From positions 124,001-188,000 of the forward strand of contig NZ_JNZS01000012.1 in the NCBI RefSeq assembly GCF_000718515.1: 64,000 nucleotides of DNA. Direction: 5' to 3'. Of the stretch, positions 1 to 8,858 are shown one piece after another. The DNA comes from Micromonospora parva. Lineage in GTDB: Bacteria; Actinomycetota; Actinomycetes; Mycobacteriales; Micromonosporaceae. The notes beneath the pieces are model-generated. The model did not search any database. It was not told the DNA's origin and saw only the letters and a list, made by a program, of their open reading frames with translations. The position numbers and the translations under genes are program-made. The first letter of the stretch is position 1; every line of letters starts with the position of its first letter.

Positions 1-811
1 AGACCCGCGTACCCTCGGCCTGGATTCGTCGGGAAACCTCGGCGACCGCGTTGCTGGCCCACCCCCGTCCGCGTTGGGTGGGCGGGGTGTACACCGGGCC
101 CACCCGGGCCACTCCGAACGACGGCGGGTTGGCACCCGTCAGGTGCACCGGCTCTCCGGCGTCGTCGACCCAGAACCACAGCCGTCCGGCGTGGAGGCGG
201 CGCACCATGTCCGCCCGGTCGGGCATCTCGTGGGCTCTGGTGCCGCGTGGTCGGCCAGCCTGTTCGTCGGCGTCGTCCATGAACGCGGCGAACCAGTCCG
301 TGACCAGCTCCACATCGTCCTCGGTGGCGACCGTCAAGCCGCCCGGCACCGGTGGCGGCATCGTCAGCTCGCCGAGCTCGTGCAGTCGGGTGTGCTGGGT
401 GATGTCGACTCGACCCCCGCCGAGCCGGGTCAGCTCGGCGGCGCACAGTTCCACGGCAGGCAGGGCCCCGTTGACAGCGAGTACCTCCTCCTCGCGCTCG
501 TGCAACGCGTGGGCCAGCGCAACGGACGCCTCGTCGGGCATGGGCAGCAGAAACGGGGGGTGGGGGGCATACGGTGCCGTACGCATCCCGGCGCCGACCA
601 CGACGCCGGAGCTGTCGCTGACCACCAGCCACCAATTGCGGTCGGGCTGTGAGATGCCCTCGGCCCGCTGCGACAGCAGCCGGTGCGCGACGGTCGTCAC
701 GACCGTGCTGACGACCGGATCGGCGCTCAGGTAGTCATCGGCCACAGCCAGGAACTCGCCCGGATCGGTGCAGAACCGCAGGCGCAGCCCGGCTGTCGAG
801 ACAGCGCTCAT
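1..811 (-). CDS. GNAT-family N-acetyltransferase, 3' end beyond the window
   Basis: The reverse strand is open from an ATG at 811 to the left edge (270 codons), so the C-terminus is missing. It begins MSAVSTAGLRLRFCTDPGEF. The last visible part reads GPVYTPPTQRGRGWASNAVAEVS, which matches the acetyl-CoA-binding motif A of GNAT enzymes (V-x-P-x-x-R-G-x-G-x-A). That makes it a two-lobed GNAT protein with an N-terminal lobe of about 150 residues. GNAT enzymes move an acetyl group from acetyl-CoA to an amine; the acceptor here cannot be told. No operon partner is visible. Family assignment is good, substrate unknown. Confidence 0.8.
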   Translation of the reverse strand, partial: MSAVSTAGLRLRFCTDPGEFLAVADDYLSADPVVSTVVTTVAHRLLSQRAEGISQPDRNWWLVVSDSSGVVVGAGMRTAPYAPHPPFLLPMPDEASVALAHALHEREEEVLAVNGALPAVELCAAELTRLGGGRVDITQHTRLHELGELTMPPPVPGGLTVATEDDVELVTDWFAAFMDDADEQAGRPRGTRAHEMPDRADMVRRLHAGRLWFWVDDAGEPVHLTGANPPSFGVARVGPVYTPPTQRGRGWASNAVAEVSRRIQAEGTRV

Positions 812-885
812 CCGCCTACGCTAGCCACCGCCCCATTCTCCGCGCCTCCGAATTACCGGCTGCGGCCGGGACTGAGGAGGGCGAC

Positions 886-1083
886 TCAGCTGCCGTCAAC
901 CGTGCCGTCGCTGAGCTGCGGAGGCTTGGGTAGCAGGATCGGGACCGTTGACAGGCCTTGGATCGCCATCGAGTAGTACGAGTCGAAGAGGTCGAACACC
1001 TCGTTGGCCTGGTCAAGGGTGAGGTCGTCGGCGCCGGTGCCGGCTGGCCAGTCGTGCGATGAGACGTGGTACTCGGAGTCCAT
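886..1083 (-). CDS. Small hypothetical protein, 65 residues
   Basis: I chose the ATG at 1083 because AGGTGATG lies just upstream at a proper distance; the frame can also be opened at GTG 1092. The product starts MDSEYHVSSHDWPAGTGADD and ends KPPQLSDGTVDGS. It is acidic, has no signal peptide or membrane segment, and contains a short predicted helix (LDQANEVFDLFDSYYSMAI). No known family was recognised. Codon use looks like that of the surrounding genes, which is the main reason to call it. It lies downstream of, and on the same strand as, the large membrane protein at 1231-3243, 147 bp away. Confidence 0.5.
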   Translation of the reverse strand: MDSEYHVSSHDWPAGTGADDLTLDQANEVFDLFDSYYSMAIQGLSTVPILLPKPPQLSDGTVDGS

Positions 1084-1230
1084 GGACATCACCTGAACCG
1101 ATCCGATCTGCCGGGGCGTACGAGGCTCACCTCAGTGAAAACGTACGCGGTGCCGTTCTGGTTCACAGACGGGTGCGTCGATGTATCGTGATCGCTCGAT
1201 GTGGTGGGCCGAGTGTAACAGGGCTCCACC

Positions 1231-3243
1231 CTAGTGAAGGTGCTCTTTGGGGCCACCGAATCCGTCGGTTCTGCCCGATAGATGGATGAATTCCCACGTC
1301 CTCGCGAGGTACGCGTAACCGGTGGTGCTCGCGTTCAACAGGGCCAGCAACATCAGCGCGCTCCATGCCATCGACGTGATGCCCAGGATCTGCATATCGG
1401 CCGGGACTTTCCATTGCAGGAGGGGGAGTTCTGCCTTGTAAACCATGAACAGGCCGCTGGCGGCGATCGAACACAGCACAGTGGCCAGCAGGGAGATCCG
1501 CGCCGCGAGTGTTCCCTCAAGTAGACGTCGCGGTTGGCTGTCAAAGCCGAGCCAGGCTGCGGCGACGGCGGGAAAAACCAGAAGGAACGCCGGCACGTCG
1601 GTTCCCGGGTCGGGGTCGCGCGAGGTGACGAAGCCGATCAGCCAGATGAGGAGTGCCGCCGCTGTGGAAGCGATGAGCGCGCGGAAGACCGAACCCGGTG
1701 GCACCTCGTAGAAGCGGAACCGCACATCCGGGATGCGATCACCGTTGGGCAGTTTTTCCCTGGGCTCGGGAAAGAAGCGTGTGTAGAAGTGGGCGTAGCG
1801 TTGGCCGGCGCGTCGGCGGAAACGGTAGTAGGGCGGGGGCGTGGTCAGTTCCAGCAGCGGCCCCGACTTCTCCTGCGCGAAGCTCTGCTCAAGTCGTGAC
1901 TGGCGATCGTTCCAGTGGGCGTTCAGGTATCCCACCAGTTCCTGCGCCTCCTGTACGCCGACGAACACCCCGTCCTGGCAGTCGATGATGAGGTGATAGC
2001 TCTGCGTGGTCCACGCGTTGTCCAACGATATGGAGAAGTCGACAGGTCGGGAGCCGAGCAGCAGACGTGCGCGCGCCTTCAACCAGCTCAGGATGCCCTC
2101 GGACAAGGGCGCAAGGGCGAGGGTGGGCGTCATCATCCGCTCGTACGAGACGACGAATCGACCATCCACGGGACAGGGCACAGCCGCCACGACCGCGTAG
2201 TGGGATGACAGCTTCTTGATCAGTTGCGCCGCCAGCTTCAGCGCTGCGGGGTTCGCGAGCTTCGTCCGGCCGTTCGCGTGTCCTGCCCGGTACAGCGCGT
2301 TGCTGCCCTCGCTGTCATCAGGCTCGTCGCTCGTGGTCGTGGCCCGGCGCATCACCGCCTGGAGAGCGGTCCGTTCCGCGTCGAGAGCGTCCGGGTGTCT
2401 GCCGTTGGAGATGTCCTCGCCGTAGGCGATGTCGAGGAGGGTCCGGAGCACTTTGGCGACGAGTTGCAGGTACTGCCGGTAGGAGAGCACCGGTACCGCG
2501 CTGCCGTCGGCGGCCAGGACCCGCAGGTTGTCCACCATCTCGCCCTTGCGGGGCACGAGTACGGGGAAGAGGATGACGGCCGGATGCTGGGTGGCGTCGG
2601 TGGCGTCGCTCCGCCCACCTTCGAAGCCCTCGTTGCCTGTTGTCGTCCGCTGGGCCGGAATTCCTGGCCTCGGAAGTGTCGCGGTATCAGCGGTGTTCAG
2701 CAGCCGTTGGACGTCCCGTGACGGCAACTGCGCATCGATGGTGACCAGCTGGGTCAGCGTCCGCTGGCCCGGATCGTATCGCTCGGTGAGCCGCTGACGA
2801 ACGTGCGCGGGGTAGATGACGGCAGAGGCGAAAATGCGCGCCTGTGCGGGACCGGCGTTGTCCGAGGTGTTGCTGATCTGCGCTTGGCCAGCGGTTCGCT
2901 GCAGGACGTTGACCTGGTATTCGGGTAGCCCCCATACCTTCGTGGATCGATGTGATGTCCGTTGCGGAAGAACGTAACGGCGTCGGGTGTGTATGACGAG
3001 GAGCAGACCGAGCGTCAACGCCGCCAGTGCCCGTAGCGCCCATCTCAGGTCGGCGCCCCATCTGTCCGGCGTGCCGACGATCACGAAGACAAACAACAGC
3101 GCCATGAGGATGCAGGTGACGAAAACGGAGAGGGCCGATGGCGGCGATACCACTTTTCGCTCTGCGGTGACACGGGCCGACGACGATTTACCCGCCGGCT
3201 CTGCTTCCTGCGCGGCCGGTGCGTGTTTGAGCGAGGAGACCAC
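1231..3243 (-). CDS. Large membrane protein of unknown function, about 670 residues
   Basis: The start is placed at GTG 3243 because GGAGG sits five bases before it; GTG 3249 would abut the ribosome site. Two hydrophobic segments lie near the N-terminus (from about residue 40: LSVFVTCILMALLFVFVIVG, then LRALAALTLGLLLVIHT). A soluble region of roughly 420 residues follows, then four more hydrophobic segments after about residue 530. The soluble part has no motif I recognise. A proline- and aromatic-rich stretch (TTPPPYYRFRRR) precedes the second membrane block. The layout suggests a membrane-anchored scaffold or sensor rather than a transporter, but that is inference. No operon partner other than the small gene downstream. 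Confidence 0.75.
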   Translation of the reverse strand: MVSSLKHAPAAQEAEPAGKSSSARVTAERKVVSPPSALSVFVTCILMALLFVFVIVGTPDRWGADLRWALRALAALTLGLLLVIHTRRRYVLPQRTSHRSTKVWGLPEYQVNVLQRTAGQAQISNTSDNAGPAQARIFASAVIYPAHVRQRLTERYDPGQRTLTQLVTIDAQLPSRDVQRLLNTADTATLPRPGIPAQRTTTGNEGFEGGRSDATDATQHPAVILFPVLVPRKGEMVDNLRVLAADGSAVPVLSYRQYLQLVAKVLRTLLDIAYGEDISNGRHPDALDAERTALQAVMRRATTTSDEPDDSEGSNALYRAGHANGRTKLANPAALKLAAQLIKKLSSHYAVVAAVPCPVDGRFVVSYERMMTPTLALAPLSEGILSWLKARARLLLGSRPVDFSISLDNAWTTQSYHLIIDCQDGVFVGVQEAQELVGYLNAHWNDRQSRLEQSFAQEKSGPLLELTTPPPYYRFRRRAGQRYAHFYTRFFPEPREKLPNGDRIPDVRFRFYEVPPGSVFRALIASTAAALLIWLIGFVTSRDPDPGTDVPAFLLVFPAVAAAWLGFDSQPRRLLEGTLAARISLLATVLCSIAASGLFMVYKAELPLLQWKVPADMQILGITSMAWSALMLLALLNASTTGYAYLARTWEFIHLSGRTDGFGGPKEHLH

Positions 3244-3522
3244 ATCCACCTCCGGGATCGCCGCTAGGACTCAATGAAATTCACGTTGGGTTCTACACCC
3301 TTACGGCCGGCCATAGAGGGAAGAAGATTGGTGTCAGCGATGCGACAGCAGGACCGGGCGGGCGGTTACAGTTGCCCACAGCAACGGTTCGATTACGGTG
3401 GACGGCCGGGCCGGCTGCTGCTCCTCCGAACCGGTTGATTGGGCCCGGCGGCTCAGCCCGCTGGGGGAGCGGGCGGCCAGCGGTACGCCGACAATGGGGG
3501 GATGAAGCGAGAGGTGAGCCTG

Positions 3523-3756
3523 ATGCGGGCGAACGGCGCGGTGGCGACGGGTGCGGCGGCCACCGGTGCGCGGGCTGCGGGGGCTGTGTCGCTCGGTGCG
3601 CTGGCCGTGGGGGCGCTGGCCGTCGGGGCCGTGGCCGTCGGGGCGCTGGCCATCGGGCGGCTGGCTATCCGCAGGGCAGTGGTGCGGGAGCTGCGCGTCG
3701 GCCGGTTGGAGATCGACGAACTGGTGGTGCGCAGTCGACCCACCGCCGAGGAGTAG
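3523..3756 (+). CDS. Small Ala/Gly/Val-repeat protein
   Basis: The ATG at 3523 has GAGAGGTGAG six bases upstream and is preferred; an in-frame ATG at 3502 would add MKREVSL. The 77-residue product has a low-complexity middle made of short repeats (LGALAVGALAVGAVAVGALAIG), followed by a charged tail (LRVGRLEIDELVVRSRPTAEE). The repeats have small hydrophobic residues at alternate places, so a membrane-associated helix or a pentapeptide-like beta structure is possible. Similar small proteins are common in actinomycetes but lack a known role. It is monocistronic, between two genes on the other strand. Confidence 0.6.
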   Translation: MRANGAVATGAAATGARAAGAVSLGALAVGALAVGAVAVGALAIGRLAIRRAVVRELRVGRLEIDELVVRSRPTAEE

Positions 3757-3853
3757 GGCGTAGCCGCAGCGGGCGGTAGCCGCTGGGCGGGGTCTGGCCG
3801 CACCGCGTACGGGAGTCTTGCGGGCACTTGCCGCTCCGGTCGGAGCTGACGCG

Positions 3854-3888
3854 GGTCCGTCGGCGGGGCATGCTCCCGCCGACGGACC
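3854..3888. terminator. Hairpin between convergent genes
   Basis: A perfect 14-bp inverted repeat (GGTCCGTCGGCGGG and its complement) with a 7-base loop lies 15 bases past the stop of the methyltransferase gene on the minus strand and about 100 bases past the small plus-strand gene. No T-run follows, as is usual in actinomycetes. Confidence 0.6.
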
Positions 3889-3903
3889 TCAGGCAGGGCG
3901 GGC

Positions 3904-4731
3904 CTACGGTTTGCGGGCGAGCATCCCGACGAACGTGTGATAGGTATCGGTCTGCACCGTGACGGGTGCGTCCGGCTCCGGGCGCCACTCGGCCAGCGGC
4001 ACCAGCCCCGGTTCCAGCACCGTCAGCCCTTCGGCGAACGAGAGGATCTCCTCGTCGGTACGCCAGCGGCCGGTGCCCAGCGACTCGTTGAAGACCCGTT
4101 CGACCTCGCGGGCCTTGCGGGAGCCCTCTGGGTCCCGGTCGCCCGGGTCGCGGAAGTGTGAGATCGCCACGTAGCTGCCGGAGGGCAGCGCGTCGATCAG
4201 CGCCGCTGCCACCGCCTTCGGGTCCTCGTCGTCACCGAGGTGGTGCAGGATCGCGAAGAGCAGCAACCCGATCGGCCGGTCGAAGTCGAGGAACCGGCGT
4301 GCGTCGGGGTGGTTGAGGATCGCCTGCGGTTCGCGGATGTCCGCCTGGATCACCGTCGCGGTGCCCTCCGCGGCGAGCAGGGCGCGCCCGTGCGTCAGGA
4401 CGATGGGGTCGTTGTCCACATAGACCACCTGAGCCTTCGGGTTCTGCTCGGTGGCGACCTCGTGCACGTTGCCCTGAGTGGGCAGCCCGGAACCGATGTC
4501 GAGGAACTGGTCGATGCCCGCCTCGGTGACGAGGTAGCGGATCACTCGACGCAGGAAGGCCCGGTTCGCCTGGCCGGCGGCCGGCCCGTCCGGGGTGATC
4601 CGCAGGGCGTGCTCGGCGACCTTCCGGTCGGCCTCGAAGTTGTCCTTGCCGCCCAGGAAGAAGTCGTAGACCCGGGCCACGCTGGGAATGGTGGGGTCGA
4701 TGCCGGCGGGTGCCGCCTTGTCGCGGGTCAT
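3904..4731 (-). CDS. SAM-dependent methyltransferase of the DUF574 / Methyltransf_19 type
   Basis: The 275-residue protein shows the hallmarks of the actinobacterial PF04672 family: ARVYDFFLGGKDNFEADR near the N-terminus, FLDIGSGLPTQGNVHEVA as the SAM-binding glycine loop, VYVDNDPIVL as the acidic end of strand 2, and FAILHH in the centre. ATG 4731 is chosen because GGAGACG precedes it; the upstream in-frame ATG 4743 has no ribosome site. The family is expanded in Streptomyces and Micromonospora; substrates are unknown. It is transcribed divergently from the FN3-CBM2 gene at 4978 with a 246-bp spacer in which I saw no clear operator. Confidence 0.85.
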   Translation of the reverse strand: MTRDKAAPAGIDPTIPSVARVYDFFLGGKDNFEADRKVAEHALRITPDGPAAGQANRAFLRRVIRYLVTEAGIDQFLDIGSGLPTQGNVHEVATEQNPKAQVVYVDNDPIVLTHGRALLAAEGTATVIQADIREPQAILNHPDARRFLDFDRPIGLLLFAILHHLGDDEDPKAVAAALIDALPSGSYVAISHFRDPGDRDPEGSRKAREVERVFNESLGTGRWRTDEEILSFAEGLTVLEPGLVPLAEWRPEPDAPVTVQTDTYHTFVGMLARKP

Positions 4732-4977
4732 AGGCGTCTCCATTCGATCGGGGTTGGCGCAGGCAGGGGTCTACGGATGGTGCCGGCGTTGCGGCGAGTG
4801 TAACGATCGGAACTGTTGAATTTTGCCCCACTGGTATCGCTCCCAGCCCAGCGAGGGGCGTGAATGGTGCTGACTCGGGAGGAAGGGTGCGGCGACCCTC
4901 CGGTGTGGACCGGGCCGTCGCCGACCGAGGCGTGAGATACGTTGGCGATCATCGATGTATCACTGCATGGTCGGTGT

Positions 4978-6159
4978 ATGACAGGCGTCTCCTGGTCCTC
5001 GCTGCTCTGCCGTCCCCGGCCGGCCCTGCTGGCCGCCGTCCTGCTGTCGACGGCGGTCCTCGGCACCGCCCTGAGCGCCGCGCCGGCGGCCGATGCCGCC
5101 ACCGTCGCGCCCGCCGCCCATCCGGGAGTGGCCCCGGCAGCCGCTGCGGGCGCGGTGTCCGCCGCGACGCCGGCCGGAACCGCGCCGCCGGCGCCTGTCA
5201 GTACGCCGAGCACCACGCCCGTCCCGCCGAGCCCGCCCACGAACGTGACCGCCAGCGAGGTCCGGACCGGGGCGATCACCCTCACCTGGACGGCCGCCAC
5301 GTCCGGCTGCTGCGGCATCGCCGGCTACGACATCGCGTATTCCCAGGAGTTTGGCGATATCGGCCTCAGCGCCACCGCCGGCGCGGTCACCACCACCACG
5401 ATCACCGCCCACGTTGGGCCGGGCATGCAGTTCTCGATCCGCATGATGGCCCGGGACAGTCTCGGGCAACGCTCGAACTGGTCGGACGTGCTGACGGTGG
5501 TCACCCCGGTGACGGACACCGGCCCGGACACCACCCCGCCGAGCGCGCCGCAGAGCCTCACCGTCGGCGAGGTGACCGCCTCGACCGCCACGTTGTCCTG
5601 GTCATCGTCGACGGACAACGTCGGCGTGCTCGGATACAGCGTCTACCAATTCGACGGCTGGTTCACCTCCAGGCTGATCGCCACCGTGCCGGGTACGACG
5701 TACACGGCGTCGCTACCCACGTCGACGCCGACGCCGCTGCGCAACCTGTACTACGTGCGGGCCCGGGACGCGGTGGGCAACGTCTCGATCGCGTCCAACA
5801 CGGTCGAGCTGCCCACGATGCCCACGACGCCGCCACCCGCCACCTGCCGGGTGACCTACCGCAACCAGTCCGAGTGGCCGGGCGGTTTCGTGGCCACCGC
5901 GACGGTTTACAACCTTGGCGCAGCACCGGTCGACGGCTGGACCGTGACCTTCAGCTACCCGGGGGACCAGCAGGTCACCTCGGGGTGGAACGCCACGATC
6001 GGCCAGACCGGCACCACCGTGACCGCCCGTAACGTCGACTGGAACCGGGTCCTCGCGCCGGACGGCTCGGCGACCTTCGGCATCCAGGGCCGGTGGGGGG
6101 TCAGCGACGCGCCGCCGACCGGTTTCTCGCTGAACGGCGCTCCCTGCACCGTGGGCTGA
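4978..6159 (+). CDS. Secreted non-catalytic FN3-FN3-CBM2 protein
   Basis: About 393 residues from ATG 4978; a TTG at 4942 could extend it. A signal peptide (RPALLAAVLLSTAVLGTALSAAPAADA) is followed by an Ala/Pro/Thr linker. Two fibronectin type III domains come next (PPTNVTASEVRTGAITLTW and PPSAPQSLTVGEVTASTATLSW), then a C-terminal CBM2 module starting CRVTYRNQSEWPGGFVATATV and ending FSLNGAPCTVG. No catalytic domain is present. CBM2 modules bind crystalline cellulose or xylan, so the protein probably sits on plant cell wall outside the cell. The stop lies only 9 bp before the galactanase gene, so the two are probably co-transcribed and act on the same material. Confidence 0.85.
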   Translation: MTGVSWSSLLCRPRPALLAAVLLSTAVLGTALSAAPAADAATVAPAAHPGVAPAAAAGAVSAATPAGTAPPAPVSTPSTTPVPPSPPTNVTASEVRTGAITLTWTAATSGCCGIAGYDIAYSQEFGDIGLSATAGAVTTTTITAHVGPGMQFSIRMMARDSLGQRSNWSDVLTVVTPVTDTGPDTTPPSAPQSLTVGEVTASTATLSWSSSTDNVGVLGYSVYQFDGWFTSRLIATVPGTTYTASLPTSTPTPLRNLYYVRARDAVGNVSIASNTVELPTMPTTPPPATCRVTYRNQSEWPGGFVATATVYNLGAAPVDGWTVTFSYPGDQQVTSGWNATIGQTGTTVTARNVDWNRVLAPDGSATFGIQGRWGVSDAPPTGFSLNGAPCTVG

Positions 6160-6168
6160 AGGAGTCTC

Positions 6169-7305
6169 GTGAACACCCGTCCGGTCACTCCCCACCGTCG
6201 CACCAGGGCCCTGGCCGCCGCTGTCACCGCCGGCGTCCTCGTCGCCGCCACGCTCGTCGGCGCGCCCGCACCCGCCTGGGCCGCGAACACGCTCACCATG
6301 AGGGGTGCCGACGTCTCCTCGCTTCAGCGCAGCCTGGATCTGGGGGCCACGTACTACGACGCCGGCGGGGTCGCCCGCGACCCGCTGGACATTCTGAGGT
6401 CCGTCGGCGTCAACTACGTCCGGCTGCGCGTCTGGAACAACCCGATCAGCGGCTACAACAACAAGAGCAGGGTGTTGGCCCAGGCGAGAGCGGCCAGGGC
6501 GAAGGGCCTCAAGGTGCTCATCGACTTTCACTACTCGGACACCTGGGCCGACCCTGGTAAGCAGTACAAACCCGCCGCCTGGGCCACCCACAACCTGAGC
6601 CAGCTGCGTACCGACGTCTACGCCTTCACCTACGACGTCTGCGCCAGCCTCAGCGGGCAGGGCACCCCACCGGACAGCGTCCAGATCGGCAACGAGATCA
6701 ACGTCGGGATGCTGTGGAACGAGGGCAAGGTCGTCAACAACGACTTCGCGCCGCTCGCCAGCCTGCTGAAACAGGGCTACTACGCCACGAAGGCGTGCGG
6801 CGGCGGCATCCCGGTGATGATCCATACCGCCAACGCCGACAGCAACGCCAACGCCAGATGGTTCTACGACGGCATCCGCGCCCAGGGTGTGCAGTGGGAC
6901 ATCACCGCCCAGTCGTACTACTGCATGTGGCACGGCAGCCTGGCGAACCTCTACAACAACATCGTCGACCTGCGTGGTCGCTACGGCAAGCCGGTGGTGA
7001 TCGTGGAGACCGCGTACCCCTTCACCCGCAACAACGCGGACAGCGAGCCGAACGCCATCGGCGACGCGACCTGCGACGGCATCAGCGCGACCTGGTCCGG
7101 GCAGGCCCAGGAGTTCGACTGGGTGCAGAACACGGCGCGCAACGCGGGGGCCATCGGTGTCTTCTACTGGGAGCCGACCTGGTACGCCGTCCGGGGCAAC
7201 GGCTGGGACCCGGCCAACATCATCGGCACCGGAAACCAGTGGGACAACATGGCCATCTTCAACTGGTCCGGCCAGGTGAACCCGGGCGTGCGCTGGACAC
7301 CGTGA
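6169..7305 (+). CDS. Secreted endo-beta-1,4-galactanase, GH53
   Basis: GTG 6169 follows AAGGAG by five bases. A signal peptide (LAAAVTAGVLVAATLVGAPAPAWA) precedes the TIM-barrel domain. GH53 signatures are clear: MRGADVSSLQ, VGVNYVRLRVWN, LIDFHYSDTWADPGKQYKPAAW, VQIGNEINVGMLWNEGK with the likely acid/base Glu176, and VVIVETAYPF with the likely nucleophile Glu280, then GVFYWEPTWY. The full length (378 residues) is normal for the family and there is no attached binding module. It cuts beta-1,4-galactan side chains of pectin (arabinogalactan I). The preceding gene makes an FN3-CBM2 protein that could supply substrate targeting. Confidence 0.92.
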   Translation: MNTRPVTPHRRTRALAAAVTAGVLVAATLVGAPAPAWAANTLTMRGADVSSLQRSLDLGATYYDAGGVARDPLDILRSVGVNYVRLRVWNNPISGYNNKSRVLAQARAARAKGLKVLIDFHYSDTWADPGKQYKPAAWATHNLSQLRTDVYAFTYDVCASLSGQGTPPDSVQIGNEINVGMLWNEGKVVNNDFAPLASLLKQGYYATKACGGGIPVMIHTANADSNANARWFYDGIRAQGVQWDITAQSYYCMWHGSLANLYNNIVDLRGRYGKPVVIVETAYPFTRNNADSEPNAIGDATCDGISATWSGQAQEFDWVQNTARNAGAIGVFYWEPTWYAVRGNGWDPANIIGTGNQWDNMAIFNWSGQVNPGVRWTP

Positions 7306-7431
7306 CCCGGCCGGGTCGGACGTCCGGCGGCGGCTCCCGGCGTGTGCCACTGCCCCTCGGAGCGGCGGCCACGATCCGTCGCCGAACGTCCGCGATCAGG
7401 CGTCGGGGGAGGGTCAGCAGGTGCGGAACCG

Positions 7432-8724
7432 TCAGCGGTTGAGGTAGGCGGCCAGGCCGCCGAGTTCCTCACTGGCGATGAAGACCGACCGCACGTTGAG
7501 GATGGCCTCCTCGACGTGGGTGGGGCAGCCCCACGCCGCGTCGCCCCACGAATCGGCAATCTTGATCTCGGCCGGCGCGGTGCACCCGGCGGCGCCGCCG
7601 AGTTGGCAGTGCTCAGGGTGCGGCGCGGCGGCCTGCGCCGCCGCGGCGGCTCGCATCTGGGTGGCGAGTTCCGCGGCGGCGGCGGCACGCTGCTCAGCCT
7701 CGGCGCGGAGCTCCCGCTCCACGAGCACCACCCTGGCCAGCTCGTCATTGGCCGACCTGGCGTGTGCCTCGGCGGCGAGCTTCGCCTGCTCGATGTGGTG
7801 GCGTTCGATGGCCAGGGCTGCGGTGCCGGCGAAGAGCCGGGCAAGGGCGAGGTCGGTGTCCTGCGGGACGCGCGGGGTGCGGTGGTACATCGCGAAGGTG
7901 CCCAGCAGGCCGCCGTCGCGGGCCAGGATCGGCGTCGACCAGCAGGCCGCCAGTCCGGCCTGGTCGGCCAGGCCCCGGAAGTCGTCCCAGAACGGGTCGG
8001 TGGCGATGTCGGTGACGATGACCGGCGCCCGCCGGTGGGCGGCGGTGCCGCAGGAGCCGACACCTTCGCCGGTCGCGATGCCGTCGATGGCCTTGTTGTA
8101 GAAGTCGGGCAGGCTCGGCGCGGCACCGTGGCGCAGGTGTCGGGCGTCGGCGTCGGCGAGCAGGACGGAGACGAGCACCCCCGGTGCGAGGTTCTCGATG
8201 CAGCGGGCCATCCCGTCGAGCACCTCGGTCAGCGGTGCCTGGCGGGCGATCTGCTCCAGCAGGGCCCGGTGTTCGGCCATCAGCCGTTGGGCATGTCTGA
8301 CCTGTGTGGTCTCCACACCGAGCACCCGAATCCCGGTGACGTTGCCGTCGGCGTCCCGGCGCGGCTCGTAGGTGAAGTCGAAGAACGCCTCCCGCACCTG
8401 CGGGCCGCTGCCCAGCATCACCTGGATGTCCCGACCGGTGTAGGGCTCACCCGTACGGAAGACCTGGTCCAGTAGCGCGATGAAGCCCTGATCGGCCAAC
8501 TCGGGCATCAGTTCGGCGAGCGGGAGCCCGACGCGGGCGCGTTCTTCACCGATGGTGGCGAAGAACGCCGGGTTGGCCGTCTCCAGCAGGTGCTCGGGCC
8601 CCGTGAGCGACGCGAAGACGGCGATGGACTCCCCGAACAAACGCCGCAGGTCCTCCTCCGCTGCCTGCTCGGCAGCAGCCGGAGCCGCAGCGGCAGGAGA
8701 CCGTTGGCCTGGCACTGCGGTCAT
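7432..8724 (-). CDS. PAS-GAF domain sensor or regulatory protein
   Basis: ATG 8724 has GAGGCGAG upstream; the frame stays open to 8913 but without a ribosome site. The 430-residue protein has a PAS domain around residues 30-150 (HLLETANPAFFATIG, FFDFTYEPRRDADGNVTGIRVLG). A GAF domain follows (LTEVLDGMARCIENL through TAALAIERHHIEQA), then an Ala/Glu-rich coiled coil. The C-terminal segment contains CQLGGAAGCTAPAEIKIADSWGDAAWGCPTHVEEAI. No kinase, GGDEF or STAS output domain is seen. It may bind a small ligand and act through partner proteins. Transcribed alone, convergent with the galactanase. Confidence 0.75.
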   Translation of the reverse strand: MTAVPGQRSPAAAAPAAAEQAAEEDLRRLFGESIAVFASLTGPEHLLETANPAFFATIGEERARVGLPLAELMPELADQGFIALLDQVFRTGEPYTGRDIQVMLGSGPQVREAFFDFTYEPRRDADGNVTGIRVLGVETTQVRHAQRLMAEHRALLEQIARQAPLTEVLDGMARCIENLAPGVLVSVLLADADARHLRHGAAPSLPDFYNKAIDGIATGEGVGSCGTAAHRRAPVIVTDIATDPFWDDFRGLADQAGLAACWSTPILARDGGLLGTFAMYHRTPRVPQDTDLALARLFAGTAALAIERHHIEQAKLAAEAHARSANDELARVVLVERELRAEAEQRAAAAAELATQMRAAAAAQAAAPHPEHCQLGGAAGCTAPAEIKIADSWGDAAWGCPTHVEEAILNVRSVFIASEELGGLAAYLNR

Positions 8725-8858
8725 CGTGTGGTCTCGCCTCTCGTCTGCGGCTGTCGCCGGTCCAGCGTACTCACGCGCCCGGCACTGAGGTCCTACCCAC
8801 CAACCAGGCGTCGCAACCCGCCGCCCGAGCAGCCACGACACCCGGCACGCGGGGTTCG

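Noticed and set aside
5713..7350. 545-residue open frame on the minus strand
   Set aside because: It is the shadow of the GH53 and CBM2 genes; its residue composition (Arg, Gly, Val, Asp repeats) is typical of the reverse of GC-rich coding DNA and it has no ribosome site.
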